Assembly (NCBI GenBank): GCA_025352685.1
Contig: JANXSN010000084.1
Location: forward strand, 1 to 64,000
Length of the DNA stretch: 64,000 nucleotides
From: Sphingomonadales bacterium
Lineage (GTDB): Bacteria > Pseudomonadota > Alphaproteobacteria > Sphingomonadales > Sphingomonadaceae
Reading direction: 5' to 3'
Shown here: piece after piece, positions 8,566 through 18,029 of the stretch
How positions within the stretch are numbered: position 1 is the stretch's first letter
Layout: each line of letters starts with the position of its first letter
Notes under the pieces: model-generated
What the model saw: only the letters and a program-made list of their open reading frames with translations
Databases searched by the model: none
Told to the model about the DNA's origin: nothing
Made by a program: the position numbers and the translations under genes

Positions 8566-9314
8566 ACGTAAACATTGCGCTGTTTGCACTGACCGTCGCC
8601 GCGCCCTTGTCGGCGCAGACGGTTGTCGCGACTTCCGCGCCACCGGTTGCCCCGTCGCCCGTCTCAGCGGCGCCCATCTCAGCATCACTTGGGGCAGCGT
8701 CGCCTGGGGCAGCGGTTATCGCAGCCAAGCTCTTTCCTGACGGCACCTATCGCAAAATCCTTGGCGAAACGTTTTCCAAGATGATGTCAGGCATGATCGA
8801 TCAGCTGGGCGACGTGCCGCTCGACGATTTCATCAAGGCCTATGGTGTCGATGCGACCGCCGCTCCCAAACTCGACAAGCCGACGATGAACAAGATCGCC
8901 GCAATTGTAGATCCTGCGTTCAAGGATCGGACGCGGCTGATGATGAACGCCATACTCAGGGGCATGATCCCTCTTTTCGAGACGATGGAGCCGGAGTTGC
9001 GGGCCGGCCTTGCAGAATCGCTGGCACGCCGCTTCACGCCCGCTGAACTGCGCGAGCTCACGACTTTCTTTGACACCCCCACCGGCAGCAGGTTTGCCTC
9101 GCAACAAATGCTGCTGTTCATGGACCCAGCGGTCATGGGGCGGATGCAAACCCAGATTCCAAAGATTACCCAGGCACTGCCAGCGCTTGCCGGCGATGCG
9201 ATCAAAGCGACCGCCGGACTGCCAAAGGCGAAGAAATACGCTGATTTGACCCCGGCCGAACGCAGAGAGCTCGCAACGCTGCTCGGCATCAGCCCGAAAA
9301 AGGCGAAACGATGA
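8562..9314 (+). CDS. secreted DUF2059-domain protein inside the glutamate synthase operon
   Basis: The 250-residue product has an N-terminal signal peptide (cleavage near LSAQ) and an Ala/Pro-rich linker. A DUF2059-type helical domain covers about residues 120-200; its hallmark segment is RRFTPAELRELTTFFDTPTG. The function of DUF2059 is not known. Its start overlaps the gltD stop and its stop overlaps the gltB start (both ATGA), so it is translationally coupled between the two enzyme subunits although its product is exported. It is not known to be part of the enzyme and may be a passenger using the operon's expression. Confidence 0.75.
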   Translation: MNVNIALFALTVAAPLSAQTVVATSAPPVAPSPVSAAPISASLGAASPGAAVIAAKLFPDGTYRKILGETFSKMMSGMIDQLGDVPLDDFIKAYGVDATAAPKLDKPTMNKIAAIVDPAFKDRTRLMMNAILRGMIPLFETMEPELRAGLAESLARRFTPAELRELTTFFDTPTGSRFASQQMLLFMDPAVMGRMQTQIPKITQALPALAGDAIKATAGLPKAKKYADLTPAERRELATLLGISPKKAKR

Positions 9315-12300
9315 TCGACCAACGCGCCCGCTTGGCCGCCGAAGGCATGTACCGACCCGATATGGAATCCGATGCCTGCGGCGTCGGCCTGATCGCGGCG
9401 ACTGACGGACGGGCATCGCGCCGCGTCGTGGCGTCCGCCATCGAGGCCCTCAAGGCGGTGTGGCATCGCGGCGCCGTCGACGCCGATGGCAAGACCGGCG
9501 ATGGCGCTGGCATTCATATCGATTTGCCGCTCGCTTTCTTCGATGACGCCATCATTGGCAGCGGGCACAAACCGGCACCGAACCGTCAGTTGGCCGTCGG
9601 GATGATCTTCCTGCCGCGCACAGATCTCGGCGCACAGGAATCATGTCGAACAATCGTCGAAAGCGAGATCATCGACGCGGGCTACGCGATCTATGGATGG
9701 CGGCAGGTTCCGGTCGATATTTCGGTGATCGGCCGCAAGGCACAGTCACTGCGCCCCGAGATCGAGCAGATCATGATCGCTGGCCCGGCCGCCGATGCAA
9801 CGAGCGTCGAAGAATTCGAAAAAAACCTCTATCTGGTCCGCCGACGCATCGAACGCCGCATCATTGCTGCGCAGATCCAGGGGTTTTACGTCTGTTCACT
9901 GTCGTGTCGGTCGATTGTCTACAAGGGGCTTTTCCTCGCCGAGAGTTTGTCGGTATTCTACGCCGACCTGACCGACGAGCGGTTTATATCGCGAGTGGCG
10001 ATTTTCCATCAGCGCTATTCCACCAACACGTTCCCGCAATGGTGGCTGGCACAGCCCTTCCGTTCGCTTGCCCACAATGGCGAGATCAATACGATACGCG
10101 GCAACAAGAACTGGATGCGGGCGCACGAAATCCGGATGGCGAGCCTGGCTTTCGGCGACGCCTCCGACGACATCAAGCCGGTCATCCCGGCGGGCGCGAG
10201 CGATACAGCCGCGCTCGATGCCGTGTTCGAAGTCATCTGCCGGTCAGGGCGCAACGCTGCGACCGCAAAGACCATGCTTGTCCCCGAGGCCTGGCAGGCC
10301 AAGGGCGACATGCCGCAGGCACACAAGGACATGTACGCTTATTTGGCGAGCGTCATGGAGCCTTGGGATGGTCCCGCTGCGCTCGCGATGACCGATGGCC
10401 GTTGGGCCGTCGCTGGCATGGATCGCAACGCCCTGCGTCCGCTGCGTTATACCCTCACCAATGACGATCTGCTGATCGTCGGCTCCGAGACGGGCATGGT
10501 CGTTGTCCCCGAAGCCACGATCATTGCAAAAGGCAGACTTGGCCCGGGCCAAATGATCGCCGTCGATTTGCAGGAAGGAAAACTGTTCCACGACTCCGAG
10601 CTGAAGGACAGGCTCGCTGCCGAAGCACCGTATGGCGAAATGGTCGGCGACTTCCTGTCGCTGAACGACCTGGTGCGCGTCGAAGATTTCCCTGTGCTGG
10701 TGACCCGCGCCGAACTGACGCGGCGGCAAGTGGCCGCGGGAATGACGCTCGAGGATATGGAACTGATCCTGTCGCCGATGGTCGAAGACGCAAAGGAAGC
10801 CGTCGGCAGCATGGGTGACGACACCCCCCTTGCCGTTATCTCGGACAACCCACGCCTGATCCATCAGTTTTTCCGCCAGAATTTTTCTCAGGTCACCAAC
10901 CCGCCGATTGACAGCCTGCGCGAGCGCCAGGTTATGTCGCTCAAGACTCGCTTTGGAAATCTTGCCAACATCCTTGATCAGGACTCGGGGCGCGACCGCG
11001 TCCTCGTACTCGACACGCCGGTTCTGTCGAACGCCGACTGGGTGCGGCTAAAAGGTCATTTCAAACCGGTTGCTGCCGAAATCGACTGCACGTTCGAGGC
11101 CGGTTCTGGCGCCGACGGCTTGCGGGCAGCGATCGCCCGCGTGCGCAGCGAAGCCGAGCAAGCAATCCGCGAAGGGCGGAGCGAATTGTTCCTTACCGAC
11201 GAAAGTGTCTCCGAACGTCGTGTCGGCATTCAGATGGTGCTTGCCGCGGCGGCGGTTCATACCCACCTCGTGCGAAAGGGATTGCGCTCCTACGCCAGCA
11301 TCAACGTGCGCTCGGCGGAATGCCTCGATACACATTATTTCGCGGTGCTGATCGGGGTCGGTGCAACGACAGTGAACGCCCATCTGGCTGAATTGTCGAT
11401 CGCCGACCGCCATACCCGCGGCCTGTTCGGCGACCTGACCCTCAAAAAGGCCGTCGATCGCTATGGTCACGCCATCGGCGAAGGCCTGCTCAAGATCATG
11501 TCGAAAATGGGGATCGCGGTAATCTCGAGCTATCGCGGCGGTTATAATTTCGAGGCAGTCGGACTGAGCCGCGCGCTCGTCGACGATTTATTCCCGGGAA
11601 TGCCTGCCAAAATTTCGGGCGAGGGCTATGCCTCACTCTACATAAACGCTGCCGAACGACACGAGGCGGCATTCGACATGGGTGTGGCAACGCTGCCCAT
11701 CGGCGGCTTTTATCGCCAGCGCGCCGGGGGCGAGGCCCATGCCTATTCCGCGCAATTGATGCACCTGTTGCAGACAGCGGTCGCCACGGACAGCTATTCG
11801 ACCTACTTGCAGTTTGCCCGCGGCGTCCGCGACCTCCCGCCCGTCTATCTTCGCGATCTCCTCGAATTCAACTACGCCAAGGAGCCCGTGACAATCGACC
11901 AGGTCGAGGCGATCACCGAAATACGCAAACGATTTGTCACGCCGGGGATGTCGCTGGGCGCACTCAGCCCCGAGGCGCACGAGACGCTGGCGATTGCGAT
12001 GAACCGTATTGGCGCAAAGGCGGTGTCGGGCGAAGGCGGCGAGGACCCTGCGCGCTTCAAACCCTGTCCCAACGGCGACAATGCCAATTCGTCGATCAAG
12101 CAGATTGCGAGCGGACGCTTCGGCGTCACGGCAGAATATCTGGGATCCGCTGAGGAAATCGAAATCAAGGTCGCGCAGGGTGCCAAGCCTGGTGAGGGCG
12201 GGCAACTGCCCGGCTTCAAGGTTACTGAACTCATTGCAAAACTGCGACACTCGACGCCGGGAGTGACACTGATTTCGCCCCCGCCGCATCACGATATCTA

Positions 12301-13822
12301 TTCGATCGAGGATCTGGCGCAGCTGATCTACGACTTGAAACAGATCAACCCGCGCGCGCGGGTTTGCGTGAAGCTGGTTTCTTCAGCGGGCATTGGCACC
12401 GTCGCTGCAGGTGTCGCCAAGGCACATGCGGACTGCATCTTGATCGCGGGCCATGTCGGAGGCACCGGTGCATCGCCCCAAACCAGCATCAAATATGCCG
12501 GAACACCGTGGGAAATGGGCCTTTCCGAGGTCAATCAGGTCCTCACGCTCAATGGGCTGCGTCACCGCGTCAAACTACGGACCGACGGCGGGTTGAAGAC
12601 AGGCCGTGACATCGTAATCGCGGCGATCCTGGGCGCAGAGGAGTTCGGCATCGGGACGTTGAGTCTGGTGGCCATGGGCTGCATCATGGTGCGGCAGTGC
12701 CATTCGAACACGTGCCCGGTTGGCATCTGCGTGCAGGACGAGCGCCTGCGCAAGAAATTCACCGGGACGCCCGAGAAAGTCATCAACCTGATGACCTTCA
12801 TCGCCGAAGAAGTCCGCGAAATCCTCGCGCGACTGGGCGTAAAATCACTCGATGAGGTAATCGGGAGAACCGAGCTGTTGCGGCAGGTTAGCCGAGGTGC
12901 CGAACATCTCGACGACCTCGACCTCAACCCGATCCTCGCCAAGGTTGACGCCGACGACGACCAGCGCCGGTTTAACGTACCGGGTGGCCGCAATCCGGTT
13001 CCCGACAGCCTCGACGCCCAGATCCTGCACGATGCAAAGCCAGTGTTTGAACGTCGTGAAAAGATGCAGCTGACCTACACCGTGCGCAACACGCACCGCG
13101 CGGTCGGGACGCGCCTGTCAGCAGAGATCACGGCGCTGTACGGCATGTCATCGCTCAACGATCATCATGTCCAGGTCCGCCTGCGCGGCTCGGCAGGGCA
13201 GTCGCTTGGCGCATTCCTGTGCAAGGGCGTGACACTCGAGGTATTCGGCGACGCCAACGACTATGTGGGCAAGGGGCTGTCAGGGGGGATCATTACCTTG
13301 CGCCCGATGGTGTCGTCGCCGCTGGAAACACAACTGAACACGATCATCGGCAATACCGTGCTGTACGGCGCGACAAGCGGTAAGCTGTTTGCGGCGGGAC
13401 AGGCGGGCGAGCGCTTTGCGGTGCGCAACTCGGGCGCCGAGGTCGTGGTCGAGGGCTGCGGCGCCAACGGCTGCGAATACATGACGGGCGGAACCGCCGT
13501 GATTTTAGGCGAAGTTGGAGAAAATTTCGGCGCCGGCATGTCCGGGGGGATGGCGTTCGTGCTCGACAGCGAAGGCAATTTTGCCGCGCGCGCGAACGAC
13601 GAGACGATCACGTGGAACCGCTTGTCGTCGCTGCACTGGGAAACCAAATGCCGCGCGCTGATCGCAGAACATGCGCTGGCGACCGACAGCAAATGGTCAA
13701 ATGCAATCCTGGACGATTGGGACCGGTGGCGCGGCCATTTCTGGCAAGTGGTGCCCAAAGAGATGCTGACCCGCCTGCCTTGGCCGCTCGACGACGTAGC
13801 ACAACTGGTGGCGGCGGAGTAA
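9311..13822 (+). CDS. gltB: glutamate synthase (NADPH) large subunit
   Basis: The 1503-residue alpha subunit releases ammonia from glutamine and condenses it with 2-oxoglutarate. The class-II amidotransferase nucleophile is Cys23 in SDACGVGL, so the mature enzyme is expected to lose the first 22 residues. The FMN-binding synthase barrel (for example GGEDPARF and GHVGGTGASP) follows. The 3Fe-4S cysteines lie around residue 1130 in QCHSNTCPVGIC. A C-terminal glycine-rich beta-helix domain (about 1250-1480) completes the usual length. It is coupled by ATGA to the DUF2059 gene. No frameshift or missing catalytic residue was seen. Confidence 0.96.
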   Translation: MIDQRARLAAEGMYRPDMESDACGVGLIAATDGRASRRVVASAIEALKAVWHRGAVDADGKTGDGAGIHIDLPLAFFDDAIIGSGHKPAPNRQLAVGMIFLPRTDLGAQESCRTIVESEIIDAGYAIYGWRQVPVDISVIGRKAQSLRPEIEQIMIAGPAADATSVEEFEKNLYLVRRRIERRIIAAQIQGFYVCSLSCRSIVYKGLFLAESLSVFYADLTDERFISRVAIFHQRYSTNTFPQWWLAQPFRSLAHNGEINTIRGNKNWMRAHEIRMASLAFGDASDDIKPVIPAGASDTAALDAVFEVICRSGRNAATAKTMLVPEAWQAKGDMPQAHKDMYAYLASVMEPWDGPAALAMTDGRWAVAGMDRNALRPLRYTLTNDDLLIVGSETGMVVVPEATIIAKGRLGPGQMIAVDLQEGKLFHDSELKDRLAAEAPYGEMVGDFLSLNDLVRVEDFPVLVTRAELTRRQVAAGMTLEDMELILSPMVEDAKEAVGSMGDDTPLAVISDNPRLIHQFFRQNFSQVTNPPIDSLRERQVMSLKTRFGNLANILDQDSGRDRVLVLDTPVLSNADWVRLKGHFKPVAAEIDCTFEAGSGADGLRAAIARVRSEAEQAIREGRSELFLTDESVSERRVGIQMVLAAAAVHTHLVRKGLRSYASINVRSAECLDTHYFAVLIGVGATTVNAHLAELSIADRHTRGLFGDLTLKKAVDRYGHAIGEGLLKIMSKMGIAVISSYRGGYNFEAVGLSRALVDDLFPGMPAKISGEGYASLYINAAERHEAAFDMGVATLPIGGFYRQRAGGEAHAYSAQLMHLLQTAVATDSYSTYLQFARGVRDLPPVYLRDLLEFNYAKEPVTIDQVEAITEIRKRFVTPGMSLGALSPEAHETLAIAMNRIGAKAVSGEGGEDPARFKPCPNGDNANSSIKQIASGRFGVTAEYLGSAEEIEIKVAQGAKPGEGGQLPGFKVTELIAKLRHSTPGVTLISPPPHHDIYSIEDLAQLIYDLKQINPRARVCVKLVSSAGIGTVAAGVAKAHADCILIAGHVGGTGASPQTSIKYAGTPWEMGLSEVNQVLTLNGLRHRVKLRTDGGLKTGRDIVIAAILGAEEFGIGTLSLVAMGCIMVRQCHSNTCPVGICVQDERLRKKFTGTPEKVINLMTFIAEEVREILARLGVKSLDEVIGRTELLRQVSRGAEHLDDLDLNPILAKVDADDDQRRFNVPGGRNPVPDSLDAQILHDAKPVFERREKMQLTYTVRNTHRAVGTRLSAEITALYGMSSLNDHHVQVRLRGSAGQSLGAFLCKGVTLEVFGDANDYVGKGLSGGIITLRPMVSSPLETQLNTIIGNTVLYGATSGKLFAAGQAGERFAVRNSGAEVVVEGCGANGCEYMTGGTAVILGEVGENFGAGMSGGMAFVLDSEGNFAARANDETITWNRLSSLHWETKCRALIAEHALATDSKWSNAILDDWDRWRGHFWQVVPKEMLTRLPWPLDDVAQLVAAE

Positions 13823-14246
13823 AACTGCGACGCGACGACCGCCGAACCAACAGGTCGATGCCATTCTACGGCTCGGACCCCAATGAAGACCCATAGGCTC
13901 GATGCTGTGCCGTTTTACGCCAACGGTTGGCGGCGACCGGCTGGTGCGCCCGTTGCAGGGCGAAGATGGATTCATCCAGAGGCCTTTGAGGCGCGCGTCG
14001 AACCATGGCCGCAGCCTTTTTCTGGGGCGAGTATGGCATCAGGCTAAGCGATATCAACGACGAAGAGGACGCCGGTCTGATCAATGTTCGGTAGGCAACG
14101 TGCAAGAACCCCAGCGCAATGCTCTGCACAAGCGCAGGGCCAGACGGCGGAGCGGCACGCCTCGATGAGCGGGAATCATTCGATCCCCCATTCGAACCGC
14201 ATCCACCGATGGACTCACGCGCACGTCACGCTAAAGCTTGCCCCGC
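13823..14246. other. 424-bp gap between gltB and the GST gene; nothing recognised
   Basis: Short open frames exist on both strands (for example 13902-14168 plus and 13866-14129 minus), but none shows a convincing ribosome site, signal peptide or known motif. I found no tRNA-like fold or strong hairpin. It may be a degraded gene or a long intergenic region holding the GST promoter. Confidence 0.5.
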
Positions 14247-14918
14247 ATGTGGCTCATCCACCAATTCCCGCTCTGTCCATTTTCCCGCAAAGTCCGGCTC
14301 TTGCTGGGCGAAAAGGGCGTGGGCTATGAACTCGTTCTTGAAAAGCCATGGGAAAGACGTGACGAGTTCATCGACCTGAACCCCGCCGGGCAGACGCCGG
14401 TGATGGTCGAGCAGGAGCGCGGCACCAAACTGATCCATTCTGTCGCAATCTGCGAATATTTCGAGGAAACGGTCGAAAAATCCAGGATGATTTCAGGGAC
14501 CGCGACCGACCGTGCCGAGATTCGCCGGCTGACTGCCTGGTTCGACGAACAATTCCATGGCGCGGTCACGGGTCCGTTGCTCGGCGAGCGCATGTACAAG
14601 CGCATCGTCCATCGGATGTCGCCCGATACCACAGCGCTACGCGAGGCGATGAAAGCGGCAAACGAGATGCTCGACTACGTCGACTGGCTGATCGATCACC
14701 GCAACTGGCTTGCGGGGTCGGCGCTCAGCCTGGCCGATCTGGCTGCTGCTGCGCATATTTCGGTCGCCGACTACCTCGGTGGCATCGACTGGCGTGCCCA
14801 CGAGCAGACGCGAAACTGGTACATGGGTCTCAAATCGCGGCCAAGTTTTCGCCCGTTGCTGGCGGAGCGGATGGCAGGGGTCGCGCCGCCGGCCGATTAT
14901 GACAAGGTCGACTTTTAA
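14247..14918 (+). CDS. glutathione S-transferase family protein
   Basis: The N-terminal thioredoxin-like domain starts directly with WLIHQFPLCPFSRKVR, where CPFS is the glutathione-binding region. NPAGQTPV with its cis-Pro and the HSVAICEY glutathione-site motif follow. The all-helical C-terminal domain covers about residues 90-223 and contains the ALSLADLAAAAH capping-box region. It likely conjugates or reduces electrophiles or acts as a glutathione-dependent peroxidase; the substrate is unknown. ATG 14247 is used; a TTG at 14238 would add three residues. It ends convergently with ubiG, overlapping by 4 bases. Confidence 0.87.
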   Translation: MWLIHQFPLCPFSRKVRLLLGEKGVGYELVLEKPWERRDEFIDLNPAGQTPVMVEQERGTKLIHSVAICEYFEETVEKSRMISGTATDRAEIRRLTAWFDEQFHGAVTGPLLGERMYKRIVHRMSPDTTALREAMKAANEMLDYVDWLIDHRNWLAGSALSLADLAAAAHISVADYLGGIDWRAHEQTRNWYMGLKSRPSFRPLLAERMAGVAPPADYDKVDF

Positions 14919-15637
14919 GCAGCGACCGCCGTCACGAAATAGTCGAGCGACAAGCTTGCGGTCAGCCGCGCCCCGCGTAGGGGATCATAGGCAAACCCTG
15001 TCGTGTCGATCACCTTCAATCCCGCCCCGCCTAACAGCGCCGTCAGTTCCTCGGGCGAAATGAACCGATCCCAGTCGTGCGTGCCCCGCGGGATCTGACC
15101 GAGGCCTTCTCCGAGCGTGATCAGGGTAAGGCGCGAGCGCCGCGTGCGATTGGGCGTCGACAGCACCATGAGCCCGCCATCGGCCAGTGCGCGGGCCAGC
15201 CCGGCGACAAAGGCGACGGGATCACTGACGTGCTCGATGACTTCGAGCGATGTGACGAGATCAAACTGTTCCCCTGCGACTGCGCCGGTATCGCCGGCAC
15301 GATAGTCGATCGACAGCCCTACGCTCGCAGCGTGGGTGCGGGCTGCGGCGATGTTTTCGGGTGCTGCATCGACGCCCGTAACCACGGCCCCCATCCTGGC
15401 GAGAGGTTCGCAGAGTAGTCCCGCACCGCAGCCCATGTCGAGCGCACGCTTGCCCGTCAGCGGGTGTCGCATTGTTTGATTGCGACCGAAGTGCCGGTCA
15501 ATCTGACTGCGCAGATAGCCGAGCCGCACCGGATTCAGTCGGTGAAGCATGGCCGAACTACCGTTCGGATTCCACCAGTCGGCGGCCAGATTGCCAAAAT
15601 GGGTGGCTTCCGCCGGGACGATAGTTGCGTTGGGCAT
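14915..15637 (-). CDS. ubiG: ubiquinone biosynthesis O-methyltransferase UbiG
   Basis: This SAM-dependent class I methyltransferase of 240 residues performs both O-methylations in ubiquinone synthesis. The family start HFGNLAADWWNPNGSS is present (residues 11-26). The SAM motif is ALDMGCGAGLLCEPLARMGA (about 65-84), and VTSLEVIEHV is motif II/post-I. Length and motifs match UbiG closely. It is divergent from lysC with about 70 bases between the starts, a small shared promoter region. Confidence 0.94.
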   Translation of the reverse strand: MPNATIVPAEATHFGNLAADWWNPNGSSAMLHRLNPVRLGYLRSQIDRHFGRNQTMRHPLTGKRALDMGCGAGLLCEPLARMGAVVTGVDAAPENIAAARTHAASVGLSIDYRAGDTGAVAGEQFDLVTSLEVIEHVSDPVAFVAGLARALADGGLMVLSTPNRTRRSRLTLITLGEGLGQIPRGTHDWDRFISPEELTALLGGAGLKVIDTTGFAYDPLRGARLTASLSLDYFVTAVAA

Positions 15638-15705
15638 GCCCCCTTTCTATCAGGACTGCCGCCAGAAACAAAAGATGCAAGATGAAGGGGGAACTCGCCA
15701 GGATC

Positions 15706-16986
15706 ATGGCGCGGATTGTAATGAAGTTCGGCGGGACGTCGATGGCGGGCACCGAGCGCATCCGCAGCGTCGCGCAGCGCGTCAAGCGCGAGGTCGAAGC
15801 CGGAAACGAAGTGGCCGTCGTCGTCTCCGCCATGGCGGGCGAGACGGACCGTCTGGTAAATTTTTGCCGCGAGGCCTCGCCGTTGCACGACCCGCGCGAA
15901 TACGACGTCGTCGTTGCAGCCGGTGAGCAAATCACGTCCGGCTTGCTGGCGATTGCGTTGCAAGCACTTGGCGTGCCGGCACGCAGCTGGCTCGGCTGGC
16001 AGATGCCGATTCGCACCGACGACGCGCATGCCAAGGCCCGGATCGAAGATATCGATACAGCAGCTCTCGGCGTCGCCATGGCCAGCGGCGAGGTAGCGGT
16101 CATCCCAGGCTTTCAGGGAATGGGACCCGGCGACCGCATTTCGACGTTGGGACGTGGGGGCTCGGATACATCGGCTGTCGCGGTAGCCGCCGCGGTAAAA
16201 GCGGACCGCTGCGACATCTACACCGACGTTGACGGCGTCTACACTACTGATCCCCGGATCGTGCCGCGCGCGCGCAAATTGAAGCGTGTGACGTACGAAG
16301 AAATGCTCGAACTCGCGAGCGTTGGGGCAAAAGTTCTGCAAACCCGATCGGTCGGCCTTGCGATGAAGGAAGGGGTTCGGGTGCAAGTGCTGTCGTCGTT
16401 CGATAACCCCGCCGACGCACCGTCCGCAGATACTTTACCCGGCACGATGATCGTCGGAGATGAGGAATTAGGAGACGATATGGAACGCCAACTCATCACG
16501 GGCATCGCCCACGACAAGAATGAGGCAAAAATCACTTTGACCAGTGTCCCCGACAAGCCCGGTGCGGTCGCCAATATCTTTGGCCCGCTTGCCGAGGGGT
16601 CGATCAACGTCGACATGATTATCCAGAATATTTCGCACGGCACCGGCTCGACGGACGTGACGTTTACCGTGCCCTCGTCGGACTTTGTGCGATCGCTCGA
16701 TCTGCTGGCAAAGACAAAAGCCGATATCGGTTACGACGAGCTGGTCCACGACACGCGCGTCGCCAAGATTTCGGTGGTGGGCGTCGGTATGCGCAGCCAC
16801 GCGGGTGTAGCCTCAACGATGTTCAAGGCGCTCGCTGCGCGCGGCATCAATATTCAGGCAATCACGACGTCCGAGATCAAAGTCAGTGTCCTGATACATG
16901 AGGACGAAACCGAACTCGCGGTACGCGTGCTGCACACTGCTTACGGGCTGGACGCGCCCGACCCCCTCGAAGAGCGGGCGTCTTGA
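15706..16986 (+). CDS. lysC: aspartate kinase
   Basis: This cytoplasmic kinase phosphorylates aspartate, the first step to lysine, threonine, methionine and diaminopimelate. The kinase signature KFGGTSMAG begins at Lys7. Two ACT domains occupy about residues 265-426 and are the probable sites of feedback inhibition. ATG 15706 gives the expected MARIVMKFGG start; upstream in-frame codons only add unrelated sequence that runs into the divergent ubiG promoter. An internal ribosome site (see 16470) could make a separate regulatory subunit. The last codon overlaps the following flavoprotein gene by TTGA. Confidence 0.94.
   Translation: MARIVMKFGGTSMAGTERIRSVAQRVKREVEAGNEVAVVVSAMAGETDRLVNFCREASPLHDPREYDVVVAAGEQITSGLLAIALQALGVPARSWLGWQMPIRTDDAHAKARIEDIDTAALGVAMASGEVAVIPGFQGMGPGDRISTLGRGGSDTSAVAVAAAVKADRCDIYTDVDGVYTTDPRIVPRARKLKRVTYEEMLELASVGAKVLQTRSVGLAMKEGVRVQVLSSFDNPADAPSADTLPGTMIVGDEELGDDMERQLITGIAHDKNEAKITLTSVPDKPGAVANIFGPLAEGSINVDMIIQNISHGTGSTDVTFTVPSSDFVRSLDLLAKTKADIGYDELVHDTRVAKISVVGVGMRSHAGVASTMFKALAARGINIQAITTSEIKVSVLIHEDETELAVRVLHTAYGLDAPDPLEERAS
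16470..16482 (+). promoter_or_regulatory. internal ribosome-binding site and ATG in lysC (possible beta-subunit start)
   Basis: Inside lysC, AGGAG at 16470-16474 precedes an in-frame ATG at 16480 by 5 bases. Translation from here would give about 168 residues, consisting essentially of the two ACT domains (MERQLITGIA onward). This is the arrangement of alpha2beta2 aspartokinases, such as those of Bacillus and Corynebacterium, where the beta subunit starts inside the gene. Use of the site here is inferred from sequence only. Confidence 0.5.
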
Positions 16987-17987
16987 GCGCTGCGCTCGCC
17001 GCGCTGATGCGGCGCGGCACCGAGTTTTTGGGCTGTGAAACAGCAATCATGTGCGGCGCGATGTCGTGGGTCAGCGAACGCCATCTGGTGTCCGCGGTTT
17101 CAAACGCCGGCGGGTTCGGCTTGATTGCGTGCGGCGCGATGACCGCCGACCTGCTCGACACCGAAATCACCGAAACACAAAAGCGCACGGACAAGCCCTT
17201 TGGCGTCAACCTTATCACCATGCATCCCCATCTGATGGAGCTGATTGCGCTTTGCGGGACGCACGGGATCAGCCATATCGTGCTGGCGGGAGGGCTGCCG
17301 CCGCTGGGCGCGCTCGATGCAATCAAGGCGACCGGAGCCAAGGTCATTGCGTTTGCTCCCGCACTCGTCATGGCCAAGAAACTGATCCGTTCAGGCGTCG
17401 ATGCGCTGGTCATCGAGGGTCATGAGGCGGGCGGTCATATCGGTCCTGTTACAACTTCGGTACTCGCGCAGGAAATCTTGCCCGAGGTCGCGAGCCAACT
17501 CCCCGTCTTCGTTGCAGGCGGCATCGGGCGCGGTGAAGCGATCGCCGGCTATCTCGAAATGGGGGCCGCCGGCGTCCAGCTCGGCACACGCTTTGCCTGC
17601 GCGGTAGAGAGCATTGCGCACCCCGCGTTCAAAAAGGCGTTTTTCCGCGCCAATGCGCGCGATGCGATGCCCAGCGTACAGATTGATCCGCGGCTGCCGG
17701 TGATTCCCGTGCGCGCACTGAAAAACGCTGGCACCGAGGCCTTCGCCGCCAAGCAACGCGAAGTTGCCCAAGCGTTGAACGAAGGCCGCGTCGATATGCA
17801 CGAGGCGCAGTTGCAAATCGAATATTTCTGGGCAGGCGCCCTGCGCCGGGCCGTGATCGACGGCGATGTTCAAGGCGGCTCGCTTATGGCGGGCCAGTCG
17901 GTCGGCATGGTGACGAGGGAGGAACCCGTCTCGCAGATCATCACCGAGCTGGTCGCACAGGCCGAAAGTGCATTGCGGATGCGGTAG
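16983..17987 (+). CDS. nitronate monooxygenase-like FMN flavoprotein
   Basis: The 334-residue TIM-barrel product resembles NAD(P)H-dependent flavin oxidoreductases of the nitronate monooxygenase/FabK-like group. The start has IMCGAMSWVSE and AVSNAGGFGLI. The FMN-phosphate loops VIEGHEAGGHIG and VFVAGGIGRGEAI follow, then MGAAGVQLGTRF. It probably oxidises nitronates or acts as an enoyl-type reductase; the substrate cannot be told from sequence. A TTG start at 16983 overlaps the lysC stop (TTGA), so expression is coupled to lysC. Confidence 0.82.
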   Translation: MSAALAALMRRGTEFLGCETAIMCGAMSWVSERHLVSAVSNAGGFGLIACGAMTADLLDTEITETQKRTDKPFGVNLITMHPHLMELIALCGTHGISHIVLAGGLPPLGALDAIKATGAKVIAFAPALVMAKKLIRSGVDALVIEGHEAGGHIGPVTTSVLAQEILPEVASQLPVFVAGGIGRGEAIAGYLEMGAAGVQLGTRFACAVESIAHPAFKKAFFRANARDAMPSVQIDPRLPVIPVRALKNAGTEAFAAKQREVAQALNEGRVDMHEAQLQIEYFWAGALRRAVIDGDVQGGSLMAGQSVGMVTREEPVSQIITELVAQAESALRMR

Positions 17988-18029
17988 CAGTTGTTGGACA
18001 GCGGGGACGCTTCTGCTAGCCGTCGCGTC

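Noticed and set aside
13866-14129. 87-codon minus frame in the gap after gltB
   Set aside because: No ribosome site, motif or neighbour supports it; a competing plus-strand frame covers the same bases.
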